From contig JAXLXF010000038.1 of NCBI GenBank assembly GCA_046328125.1, positions 1 through 64,000 of the forward strand: a stretch of 64,000 nt of DNA, read 5' to 3'. The position numbers were made by a program, and so were the translations under genes. The notes beneath the pieces are model-generated. The model was not told where the DNA came from. It saw only the letters and a list, made by a program, of their open reading frames with translations, and made no database searches. This DNA comes from JADZEM01 sp046328125. Its GTDB lineage: Bacteria; Chloroflexota; UBA6077; JACCZL01. Shown here piece after piece: positions 18,107 to 26,035 of this stretch. Position 1 is the first letter of the stretch. Every line of letters begins with the position of its first letter.

Positions 18107-18206
18107 CGTGGACGGGAGAGTCCACGTCTACCATTGGTGCGTGGCTACGCCACGCCGGAGACAGCACGTCCGTCGCGTAGCGACGGTGCGATGGTAGACG
18201 TGGACT
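18107..18206. repeat. Multi-hairpin dispersed repeat, family D copy 2
   Basis: Hairpin CGTGGAC-GGGAGA-GTCCACG (18107-18126), then GCGTGGC-TAC-GCCACGC and CGTCGC-GTA-GCGACG. The arm AGTCCACGTCTACCAT is repeated in inverse as ATGGTAGACGTGGACT at the right end (18191-18206), which overlaps the IS630 terminal repeat. Confidence 0.75.
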
Positions 18207-19454
18207 TATGGAATTTGAAGAATTACGTCGGTAAAGGGAGGCCGACGTACCGCAGCAGATCATGCGATCCTTGAGCGAAGGCATGTAAGAAGCTGAGGAC
18301 GAGTGCGCGGAGGGCCGGGAGATCGTCAGCGAGGCGATGGAGGTGGAGGACGTCCTGCTTGAGCCAACGCCAGAGCTTCTCGGCGGGATTGGCCCAGGGG
18401 GCGTAGGTCGGGAGTTGCACGAGCTGGATCGGGAGGTCGAGGTGTTTGGCGGTCGGGCTGGGCTCGGTCGGCCACGACGGCGGGCGGAGGAACGGGAAGG
18501 GCGAGGTCTGTGGCTCCAGGGCAGCCAGGACATCGGGGTGGAAGTGGACCGGCCAGTTGTCCTGGACGACGTAGAGGCGTCGGCCGGGATAGGCTGCCGC
18601 CAACTGCTGATAGAAGGCCACCAGCTCGCGCACCCCGAGCCGTGCCCCCTGGTAGGCGACGACCCGACCGGTCCGCGCCTCGAGGGCCGCGATCACTCGC
18701 GTCGGGGTGTTCCTCCGGTGGGAGCGCTCGGCGCGGGGCGCATCGCTGTGCGCGGCGGCGTAGCCGGCTGCCAGCGACGGCTGGCGATAGTAGGTCAACT
18801 CGTCCAGGTACACGAGCACGGCAGCGTCCGGGACCGCATCCACCATCGCGCGGAGCGTGCGCACCCGGGCCAGCTTAGCCTGGTAGGCCGGGTCCGGGCT
18901 CCGCAGATGGTCGCGCGCCCGCTTCCAGTGCAGCTTGTGGCCGGCCAGCACCCGCCAGAGCCCCGAGAGACTGTAGGACGTGAAGAGCAGCAAGGTGTCA
19001 CGGAGCGCCGCGAGCGTCCACCGGCTCTGCGGGTGCCCGTGCTCGCGGGGGTCACTCGCCAGCAGCTCCAGCAGCCCGGCCCGCTCCTCAGCCCGATCGG
19101 TGGTCCGCAGGGGGGGAAAGGATCGGGTGCCGACCCCGACCCGCCGCGATCGTCAGCCCGGCGATCCCCTGCTCGTCGTACCGATCCAGCCACCCGTAGA
19201 CGGTGTCCGGGTCGCGCCGCACCAGCAACCCGCTCGCTGCCACCCGCGCCGCTGGCGTCCCGTTCGCCACCTGCAGGATCGCCGCCGCTCGCTCGCGCCG
19301 ATACGGCTTCGGATCGTGCCGCAGCACCCCCTCCAACTCCGCCCGCTGCTCCGTCGTCAGTCGCACTTCCCGCTGCCACATCACGCTGCCTCCAACACCT
19401 CGCTCCCAGCAGCATCGCACTACCGATCTATTTCGTCAAACATCATCAGTCCAC
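18200..19454 (-). mobile_element. IS630-family insertion sequence, near-intact copy
   Basis: About 1.25 kb. The 34-base termini match imperfectly: 18200-18233 begins GTGGACTTATGGAATTTGAA and the reverse complement of 19421-19454 begins GTGGACTGATGATGTTTGAC; both end TCGGTA. The element is clearly related to the decayed copy at 7399-8633, but the termini and sequence have diverged, so they are not recent duplicates. Confidence 0.88.
18223..19381 (-). pseudogene. IS630-family transposase in two frames (possible frameshift expression)
   Basis: The N-terminal half is read from the ATG at 19381 (residues begin MWQREVRLTTEQRAELEG) to a stop at 19088. It holds the helix-turn-helix and the YGWLDRYDEQGIAGL segment. 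The catalytic half is in another frame down to 18223: first Asp in LVYLDELTYY, second in YVVQDNWPVHFH, and the terminal acidic region WANPAEKLWRWLKQD. A run of seven C residues (complement of 19110-19116) lies exactly where the frame changes. That is either a simple mutation or a slippery site of the kind known to give frameshifted transposases. All DDE landmarks are present, so activity cannot be excluded. Confidence 0.8.
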
Positions 19455-19484
19455 GGCTCAGTCGCGGTGCGGGTCACCCCACCG

Positions 19485-20288
19485 CTACCGTCCAGTGAAC
19501 TTCGGCGGGCGCTTCTCCTTGAACGCGGCGATGCCCTCGGCCAGGTCTTCCAACTCCCGGCCCTGGGTCAACGCCGAGCCCTGGTGCCAGTACGCGCCGT
19601 CCGGGTCCTGGTCCCAGCCCCGGTAGACCGCCGACTTGGTCAGGCCGATGGCCGCGCTCGGACCGTTGGCGAGCCGCTCGGCCCAGCGCTCGACGGCCGC
19701 GTCCAGGTCCGCGAGGTCCACCACCTCGTTGACCAGGCCAAGACGCAGCGCCTCGTCGGCCTCGACCGGCTCGCCGAGCAGCGTCATCTCGATGGCCTTC
19801 CCGATCCCGACGTACTGTTGGAGCAGGTTGGCGCCGGTCGCCATGCCGCGCTTGATGAACGGCGTCGCCATCCGGGCGTCTCGCGCCATCACCCGGAAGT
19901 CGGCGCCGAGCGCCAGGTTGAAGCCGGCCCCGTAGGCGTACCCCTGGATGCGCACGACGATTGGCTGAGTCAGGTGCCGCATCAGCCGGACGGTGGCGGT
20001 CCAGCGGCCCGGCCCCTGGACGTAGTGCTTGATGGCGCCCCGCCGCGAGAGCGACAACTGCTCGTCAGGGGTGCGCTCCCGCCCGAGCTCGTCGCCAGCG
20101 CAGAACGCCCGCCCGGCTCCCGCCAGCACGATGGCGCGGATGCTCGGGTCTGGCTCGCAGCGGGCGAACGCGTCATACAGCTCCGCGCCGACCTGATAGT
20201 CGATGGCGTTCAGCTTCTCCGGGCGGTTCAGGATGATCCGCGCGATCGACCCGGTCTGCTCGAACGTGACGAACTCTGCCGTGCTCAT
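19485..20288 (-). CDS. Enoyl-CoA hydratase/isomerase family protein
   Basis: A 267-residue crotonase-fold protein. The CoA/oxyanion loop GAGRAFCAGDELGR and the second oxyanion segment IQGYAYGAGFNLALGADFR are present. The two Glu residues used for hydration in classical enoyl-CoA hydratase align with non-acidic residues here: Asn in GAGFNLALG, and Ile or Lys in ATPFIKRG. The reaction is therefore uncertain and could be an isomerase, hydrolase or decarboxylase within the superfamily. It lies just downstream, on the same strand, of the double CoA-transferase gene, across a GAGTAGC repeat array. The pairing suggests activation and further processing of an acyl-CoA. Confidence 0.9.
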   Translation of the reverse strand: MSTAEFVTFEQTGSIARIILNRPEKLNAIDYQVGAELYDAFARCEPDPSIRAIVLAGAGRAFCAGDELGRERTPDEQLSLSRRGAIKHYVQGPGRWTATVRLMRHLTQPIVVRIQGYAYGAGFNLALGADFRVMARDARMATPFIKRGMATGANLLQQYVGIGKAIEMTLLGEPVEADEALRLGLVNEVVDLADLDAAVERWAERLANGPSAAIGLTKSAVYRGWDQDPDGAYWHQGSALTQGRELEDLAEGIAAFKEKRPPKFTGR

Positions 20289-20300
20289 GTCATGCCCTCC

Positions 20301-20379
20301 GAGTAGCGAGTAGTGAGTAGCGAGTAGCGAGTGGAGACGAAACCTACTCGCTACTCGCTACTCGCTACTCGCTACTCAC
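20301..20379. repeat. GAGTAGC heptamer array with inverted partner, family C copy 2
   Basis: About five GAGTAGC/GAGTAGT units, a spacer GGAGACGAAAC, then the complement CTACTCG repeated about five times. The arms pair perfectly over more than 25 bases. It fills the gap between the CoA-transferase stop and the hydratase start, and would form a strong stem in the mRNA. Confidence 0.9.
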
Positions 20380-20380
20380 G

Positions 20381-22888
20381 TCAGTAGATCACCTGTTCCT
20401 GCACCAACTGCTCGTACTCGGATCGTGAGAGGCCGAGTAGCGATGTGAACACGTACTCGTTGTCCTGGCCCACCTCAGGGGCTCGCTTGAAACTGTTCGG
20501 GCGCTGGCCGTCGATCAGCCAGGGCGCCCCGAGCGTATGGCGCGTCCCCCCTGAGAGCTTCTCGACCTGGCTGACGAACGAGCGCGCGGCCAGGTGCTCG
20601 TCCGAGACGACGTCCAGGGCGGTGAGCGTCGGGGTGGCGGCGACGCCGGCCGCCTGGAGCAGTTGCGCGGCCTCGGCGGCATCCTGGGTGCGAGTCCAGG
20701 CCGAGATCGCGGCGTCCAGCTCGTCGTGGCAGGCGCGGCGGCCGGTCGCGGTCGCCAGACCGGGGTCAGCGGCCAGGTCCGGCCGGCCGATGGCGGCGCA
20801 CAGCTTCGGCCAGGCTGCGTCGTCGGTCACGGAGAGCGCCAGCCACTGGTCGTCGCCGGCAGCCGGGTAGCAGCCCTGCGGCGCCAGCAGCGGGTCGCGG
20901 TTGCCGCGCGCTTCCAGCACGGTCCGATTCACCATCCACTCCAGGATCGGCTCCGGCAGCGCCGCGATCATCGTCTCGGTCATCGAGACGTCGTAGAAGC
21001 AGCCCTCGCCGGTCCGCTTCTGGCGCCAGAGCGCCGAGAGCAGCAGGAACGCCTCCATGCAGGCAGTCAGCGGGTCGGTCCAGATGCCGCCCGAGGAGCT
21101 CGGGACGTGGCCGGGGTATGCGGAGAGCGCCGACCATCCGGTGAAGCTCTGGAGCAGCGAGCCGTACGCGACGAGATCGCGCTGCGGGCCGCTTCGCCCG
21201 AACCCGGAGGCGGTCGCCATGATGATCCTCGGGTTGAGCTCCTTGAGGGCCGGGTAGCCGAGCCCGAGCCGCTCCATCACGCCGGTCGAGAAGTTCTCGA
21301 TGACGACGTCGCTCTGGACGATCAACTGCCGGACCAGATCGCGCGCCCGCTCCTCTTTGAGATTCAGGGTGATGCTGCGCTTGCTCGGGTTGAGCTCCTC
21401 CCAGGACACGTCCCGGTGGGACAGGTCCGGCCGAGCCTTTGACTCGATCTTGATGACCTCGGCGCCCATCGCGGCGAGGTACTTGGTGCAGATCGGGCCG
21501 GCCATCACCCAGCTGAAGTCCACGATCCGGACGCCGTCGAGGGGCTTCGTTGAGGCGGTGGGTGGGGTCGCTAGAGCGACAGCTGCGGGGGACGCGGCAT
21601 CGGGGGGCGGGGCGACATCGGGGGGCGCAATGAATTGCGCCCGTACAGGAGTTGAGCCAGTAGGGGCGCGATTCATCGCGCCCACACCCTCTGTCGCGCC
21701 ATGAATCACTTCCAGGTTGTGCTGCCCGAGGCGCGGCGCCAGCCCTGGCTGTGGCCGCTCGAAGCCGGGGCTGGTGTACGAGACGCCGGGGAAGGTCAGC
21801 CGACCGAGGGTGGGATGCTCCTGCTCCAGGAAGAAGCCGCGATGCTCGAACTGCGGCAGCTCCAGCATGTCGGTGGCGGTGCCAAGCGGGTAGCAGGCGA
21901 CTTTCCTGGCCTGGGCCGCTTCGAAGACGTCGAGCTTCGCCTGCTGGCGGCTCCACGCGCAGATCAGCGGGTGGAGCTCCAGCCAGTGCTTCTGGCGGAG
22001 CGCGCGGGTGGCGAAGCGGGGGTCAGCGGCCCAGGCCGGGTTGCCCATCACCTCCAGCCAGCGCACCCACTGGTGCTCCTCGCGCGGCGAGATCACGACC
22101 CAGCCGTCTCGGCAGGGCAGGAACGAGACCGTGGCGTTGGCAGACGCGGTGACGACTTGCCGCTTTGCACCGGCCACCTCGCCGCCGAAACCGCCGCCCT
22201 GGTCCGCCTGTCGCTCGACGGCGTTGTGCTGGGCCTGGTTCTCGGCGGACACGGCCTCCTGGCGGCTCACGTCCAGGTGGCTGCCCCGTCCGTCTCGCTG
22301 GGCGATCAGCAGCCCGTGGACGGCGGCGCCGGCGACCATCTCGCCGGCCAGGAAGTCGGCGGCGTGGCTGGGGGCGTTGAGCGGGGGCAGGTCGGCGCTC
22401 TCGATCTCTTTGGAGGGGAAGCCGTAGGCGAAGCCAGAGCTGTGGAAGGCGATGAAGTCGTTGCCCTGCCAACTGGCCTGTGGCCCCCACTGTCCGAACG
22501 GCGTGGCCGAGACGACGACGAGGGTCGGATTGCGGGCCTGGAGGGCGGCCACGCCGATGCCGAGGCGGTCGAGGTGGCCGGGCGGGAAGCTCTCGGTGAG
22601 GACGTCGAACGAGCCGACGAGGTCGAGCAGCGCGGCGCGGCCCTGTTCGGTGTCCAGGTCCAGGGTGATGCCGCGCTTGCCGGCGTTCAGATACAGGAAG
22701 AAGCCGCTCGCCTCGGGGTCAGGGACGCCGTCGCGGAACGGGCCGCGCTGGCGAGTCGGGTCGCCAGTCGGCGGCTCGACCTTGACGACGTCGGCGCCGA
22801 GATCGGCCAGCATCTTGCCGCCGTACGGCCCGGCGATGCCCACCGCCAGCTCCAACACACGCACGCCGTCCAGTGGTCGACCGGCCAC
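20381..22888 (-). CDS. Tandem CaiB/BaiF family CoA-transferase (two-domain fusion)
   Basis: An 835-residue protein made of two complete class III CoA-transferase domains. Domain 1 (~1-395) starts LDGVRVLELAVGIAGPYGGK and has LADLGADVVKVEPP and NAGKRGITLDL. Domain 2 (~450-835) starts LDGVRIVDFSWVMAGPICTK with AAMGAEVIKIES and NPSKRSITLNL. Class III enzymes move CoA between carboxylic acids through an aspartyl-CoA intermediate, and single-domain members work as interlocked dimers. Double-domain versions are known. The linker contains ~21 residues (about 402-423) encoded entirely by a family A palindrome, in frame. Domain 1 is odd in having an AENQAQHN stretch where the catalytic Asp loop is expected, so only one half may be catalytic. 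Confidence 0.9.
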   Translation of the reverse strand: MAGRPLDGVRVLELAVGIAGPYGGKMLADLGADVVKVEPPTGDPTRQRGPFRDGVPDPEASGFFLYLNAGKRGITLDLDTEQGRAALLDLVGSFDVLTESFPPGHLDRLGIGVAALQARNPTLVVVSATPFGQWGPQASWQGNDFIAFHSSGFAYGFPSKEIESADLPPLNAPSHAADFLAGEMVAGAAVHGLLIAQRDGRGSHLDVSRQEAVSAENQAQHNAVERQADQGGGFGGEVAGAKRQVVTASANATVSFLPCRDGWVVISPREEHQWVRWLEVMGNPAWAADPRFATRALRQKHWLELHPLICAWSRQQAKLDVFEAAQARKVACYPLGTATDMLELPQFEHRGFFLEQEHPTLGRLTFPGVSYTSPGFERPQPGLAPRLGQHNLEVIHGATEGVGAMNRAPTGSTPVRAQFIAPPDVAPPPDAASPAAVALATPPTASTKPLDGVRIVDFSWVMAGPICTKYLAAMGAEVIKIESKARPDLSHRDVSWEELNPSKRSITLNLKEERARDLVRQLIVQSDVVIENFSTGVMERLGLGYPALKELNPRIIMATASGFGRSGPQRDLVAYGSLLQSFTGWSALSAYPGHVPSSSGGIWTDPLTACMEAFLLLSALWRQKRTGEGCFYDVSMTETMIAALPEPILEWMVNRTVLEARGNRDPLLAPQGCYPAAGDDQWLALSVTDDAAWPKLCAAIGRPDLAADPGLATATGRRACHDELDAAISAWTRTQDAAEAAQLLQAAGVAATPTLTALDVVSDEHLAARSFVSQVEKLSGGTRHTLGAPWLIDGQRPNSFKRAPEVGQDNEYVFTSLLGLSRSEYEQLVQEQVIY
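21622..21683. repeat. 62-bp palindromic repeat inside a coding sequence, family A copy 3
   Basis: Same arms as the two intergenic copies: GGGGCGCAATGAATTGCGCCC and GGGCGCGATTCATCGCGCCC. It is read in frame on the minus strand as GAMNRAPTGSTPVRAQFIAP, within the linker of the double CoA-transferase. Confidence 0.9.
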
Positions 22889-22980
22889 GCTACCCCTCCC
22901 GAATCCGTGAATGACCTGACGCCGACGGCGTCAGGCCGCCGGGCGACCCGATCATGGTATCGCCCGGTCGGCCAGGGGGG

Positions 22981-23030
22981 CGAGTAGCGAGTAGCGAGTA
23001 GCGAGGGGCGAGGGGCGAGGGGCGAGGGGT
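22981..23030. repeat. GAGTAGC/GAGGGGC heptamer array, family C copy 3
   Basis: Three to four GAGTAGC units pass directly into four GAGGGGC units, with no inverted partner. The change of unit type within one array suggests the two variants belong to one repeat family. It lies between the receiver stop and the CoA-transferase start. Confidence 0.85.
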
Positions 23031-23038
23031 CCGTGGCT

Positions 23039-23512
23039 CTATCGTGGGTAGGGCGCGCCGATCCAGCGGGCCAGCACAGCCCGCAGGATCGACTCGCGGA
23101 GCGGCTTGACGAGGTAGTCGTCCATGCCGGCCCGCAGGCAGCGCTCGCGGTTGTCGCGGCGGGTGGAGGCGGTCACCGCGACGATCGGGACGTGCGGGCC
23201 GCGGGCCTCGGCGCGACGGATCTGGCGGGTCGCCTCCCAGCCGTCCATCTCCGGCATCTCGCAGTCCATCAGGATCAGGGTGTACTCGCGGCGTGCCACG
23301 GCCTGGACTGCCTCGCGGCCGTTTGCGGCGTGGTCCCACTGGTACCCCAGGCGCGCCACCAGACGCGCGGCGACCAGCTGGTTGACCGGGTTGTCCTCCA
23401 CGATCAGGATGCGTTGCTCTTCAGGGGCAGCCGGTAATTCCGGGGCATCCACGTGGTGGCTCGCCCCCCACGCGAGGAGTGAGATCATCTGTGGCGCTAG
23501 CAGTCCGACCAT
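23039..23512 (-). CDS. Single-domain response regulator (CheY-like receiver)
   Basis: A 157-residue protein. After ~30 unstructured residues there is one receiver domain: acidic pair E39/D40 in ILIVEDNP, phosphoacceptor D83 in LILMDCEMPEMDG, T114 in VAVTAS and K136 in YLVKPL. The pattern DNPVNQLVA with CEMPEMDG is typical of receivers from hybrid-kinase phosphorelays rather than of flagellar CheY. There is no output domain. It starts 1 base after the chemoreceptor stop and is almost certainly translationally coupled to it. It probably takes phosphate from a kinase that listens to that receptor. Confidence 0.93.
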   Translation of the reverse strand: MVGLLAPQMISLLAWGASHHVDAPELPAAPEEQRILIVEDNPVNQLVAARLVARLGYQWDHAANGREAVQAVARREYTLILMDCEMPEMDGWEATRQIRRAEARGPHVPIVAVTASTRRDNRERCLRAGMDDYLVKPLRESILRAVLARWIGAPYPR

Positions 23513-23513
23513 T

Positions 23514-25664
23514 TCAGCTCACCCGCTCCACACGCAGCGTACGTGGCCGCTCCTGTCGGGTGGCCGCCTCCGGGCGTCGGTCTTGACGCCGGTCCGTGGT
23601 CAGCCGGGCCACGGCCCGAGCGCCGTGCTGTACGCCCTCGCCCGGCTGCTGGCCACCGGGCAGGCCGTCGTCCAGGCGGAAGCGGGTCACCAGCGCGCGC
23701 AGGTGGTCGGCGGTCGCGGACAGCTCCTCGGCCTGCGCGGTCAGCTCCTCGACCTGGGCGCTCATCTCCTCCGCCGAGGCTGAGACCTCCTCGGTGGCCG
23801 CCGAGCTCTCCTCGGACAGCGACGCGATGGACTGGATCGCGGAGGTGACCTGGTCGGCCTGCGCCGCCATCTCCTCCGTCGCGGCGCTGCTCTCCTCGAC
23901 GACGGCGCTGATGCTCTCCATCGCCTCGACGACGCTTCGCGCCCCGGCCGACATCTCCCGGGCCGTCGCCGCGATCTCCACGATGCTGGCGGTGGACGAC
24001 TCGACGGCGACCAGGATCGCGTCGAGGGCCGTGCCAGCCTGGTCGGCCCGCGCGGCGCCCGCTTCGACGCGCTCGGAGCCCGCCTCCATCGCCTGGACGG
24101 CATCGCGGGTACCGTGCTGAACGTCGCGGATCAGCTCGCCGATCGCTCTGGTCTCACGCTGGGAGCGTTCGGCCAGCTTCCTGACCTCGTCGGCCACCAC
24201 CGCGAAGCCTCGCCCGTGCTCGCCGGCTCTCGCGGCCTCGATGGCGGCGTTCAGCGCCAGCAGGTTGGTCTGCTCGGCGATGTCGTCGATGGTTTCGACC
24301 ACGGCGCCGATCTTCTCGCTCAGCTTGCCGAGCTCGTCCACCTTGTGCGCCGCGTCGGCGACGACCTGCTGGATCTCGGTCATGCCGGCGACGGTCTCGC
24401 GGACGGCCATGGCGCCGTGCTCGGCCGAAGCGCGGGTCTGCTCGCTGGCGGCCACCACGCTCTGGGCGTTGGCTGCCACCTGCTCCACGCCGGCCGCCAT
24501 CTGGCTGGCGGTCGCCGCGACGGTCTGGATCTGGCGCGCCTGCTCCGAAGCGCCCCGCGCGATGCTGTCCACCGCCTGGGCCAGCTCGTGCACGGCCTCG
24601 CTGGAGCGTTGCGCCGAGCCACTGGTCTCCTGCGCGCCGCTCGCGACACCCTGCATGGTGGTCGTGACCTGTTGCACGGCGCCGCTGGTCTGGCCGGCTG
24701 CCTGCCCGAGCAGGTTGGCCGTCTCCGACACGCCGTCCGCCGACGCCCGGACCTCGCCAATGGTGTCACGGAGGGAGGCACGCATCTCGGCGAAGGCGGC
24801 GCCGGTCTCCTGGATGCCGCCGATGATCCGATTGAAGGCGACGGCCATCGTGCCGATCTCGTCGCCGCCGTGCACGGTGATGGGCCGGGCGGTGACGACG
24901 ACGTCACGGGTCAGATCGCCGGACGCCAGCGCGCGAGCGACCGCCACGAAGGACGCGACGTCCTGCTCGGCCACCTGGCGGGCGGCAGCAGCCACCTCGC
25001 CGACGGCGTTGACGATGGATCGGGCCAGCAGCAGCGCGATGCCGATGCCGAGCGCCGTGGCAGCCCCCAGCACGACGAGGGCGAGCGCTCTGACGCGGCT
25101 GGCCTCGTTCGCCAGATCGGCGATGGCCGTGTCGCGACGCCGCAGCAGCCGGTCCGCCAGGCTGTCGAGCGCGGCGACGGCGTCGCGGTCCTTGCCGCTC
25201 ATGACGGCGTCGGCCTCGTGCATGTGTCCGCCACCGGGGCCGCCGTACGCTGCCTTCGCTTGCGTCCAGGATGCCAGGTAGACGGCCCAGCCTTTGTCGA
25301 AGGTCTGGATGGTGGCCTGCTCCTCGGGGGACCAGCTCAGGTTCAACTGGTCGAGCTTCGCGCGGAGCGCCTTCAGGTCGGCGGCGCGGTCGTCAAACTC
25401 GGCGGCGTACTTCTCGAACTGCTTCGGATCCTCGCCGCGCAGGATCGTGTTCTTGAGCGCCTGCACCTGGAGCAGCAGGCCGGCCCGCATCTCCTGCGCG
25501 ATCGCTGCACCCTCGGCTTCACCGTGTAGGAGGTGGTTGTAGGCGAGATCTTGCTGACGCAACTGGAACGCCGTCCAGGCTGCGACGCCGCCGGTCAGCG
25601 CCGCCACGAGTGCGATGCACCCGAGCAGCTTCCAGCGCAAGCCGATGCTCCACAGTCGAATCAT
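23514..25664 (-). CDS. Methyl-accepting chemotaxis protein
   Basis: A 716-residue receptor from the ATG at 25664, preferred because GGAGAGGG lies 5-8 bases upstream and a membrane helix (~12-34) follows. The extracytoplasmic part (~35-185) is helical and looks like a four-helix-bundle sensor, with a His/Gly-rich GGPGGGHMHEAD segment that might bind metal. A second helix (~187-208) leads to a HAMP domain with an extended insertion. The signalling domain has the hairpin tip IEAARAGEHGRGFAVVADEV and RKLAERS. The C-terminus is basic, without the NWETF-like CheR tether. No cheA or cheW gene is in the window. Confidence 0.94.
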   Translation of the reverse strand: MIRLWSIGLRWKLLGCIALVAALTGGVAAWTAFQLRQQDLAYNHLLHGEAEGAAIAQEMRAGLLLQVQALKNTILRGEDPKQFEKYAAEFDDRAADLKALRAKLDQLNLSWSPEEQATIQTFDKGWAVYLASWTQAKAAYGGPGGGHMHEADAVMSGKDRDAVAALDSLADRLLRRRDTAIADLANEASRVRALALVVLGAATALGIGIALLLARSIVNAVGEVAAAARQVAEQDVASFVAVARALASGDLTRDVVVTARPITVHGGDEIGTMAVAFNRIIGGIQETGAAFAEMRASLRDTIGEVRASADGVSETANLLGQAAGQTSGAVQQVTTTMQGVASGAQETSGSAQRSSEAVHELAQAVDSIARGASEQARQIQTVAATASQMAAGVEQVAANAQSVVAASEQTRASAEHGAMAVRETVAGMTEIQQVVADAAHKVDELGKLSEKIGAVVETIDDIAEQTNLLALNAAIEAARAGEHGRGFAVVADEVRKLAERSQRETRAIGELIRDVQHGTRDAVQAMEAGSERVEAGAARADQAGTALDAILVAVESSTASIVEIAATAREMSAGARSVVEAMESISAVVEESSAATEEMAAQADQVTSAIQSIASLSEESSAATEEVSASAEEMSAQVEELTAQAEELSATADHLRALVTRFRLDDGLPGGQQPGEGVQHGARAVARLTTDRRQDRRPEAATRQERPRTLRVERVS

Positions 25665-26035
25665 GGATCCCTCTCCATCTGCCACACTTCGCACCACAGA
25701 TAGGGTGCATCGCGACATCTCCACATGTCGGGCCACCGTAGAGAGAAACGCCCGTACGACTGGCGCCGGAGATGGACGCGCGCTGACAGGTCACTAACAA
25801 AACCGGGATGCCTGCAGCGTCATGGCCGGGCCAGGGGAGTGGAGAGGCATCGAGGCTCGACGCGCTTGCTCATCTTTGAGAGGACCGATACAATCTGGCC
25901 GTCTCTCGCCGCTCTCGCCCTCTCCGAGCTGATGAGACAGGTGCGGTCGCCACCGGATGGGTCGTCCCTGCCCGCATTGGCAAGCGTGGTGTCAAGCGAT
26001 CCCCAGGCTCCCACCACCTCGCGACTGGCTTCTGA
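25665..26035. other. Divergent intergenic region between chemoreceptor and hybrid kinase
   Basis: 371 bases. It must hold promoters for both directions, but I see no clear paired sigma-70 boxes or a convincing inverted repeat. The reading frames crossing it have no protein-like character. Confidence 0.35.

Noticed and set aside
20301..20379. Heptamer array as a CRISPR
   Set aside because: Units are 7 bases with no spacers and no cas genes in the window.
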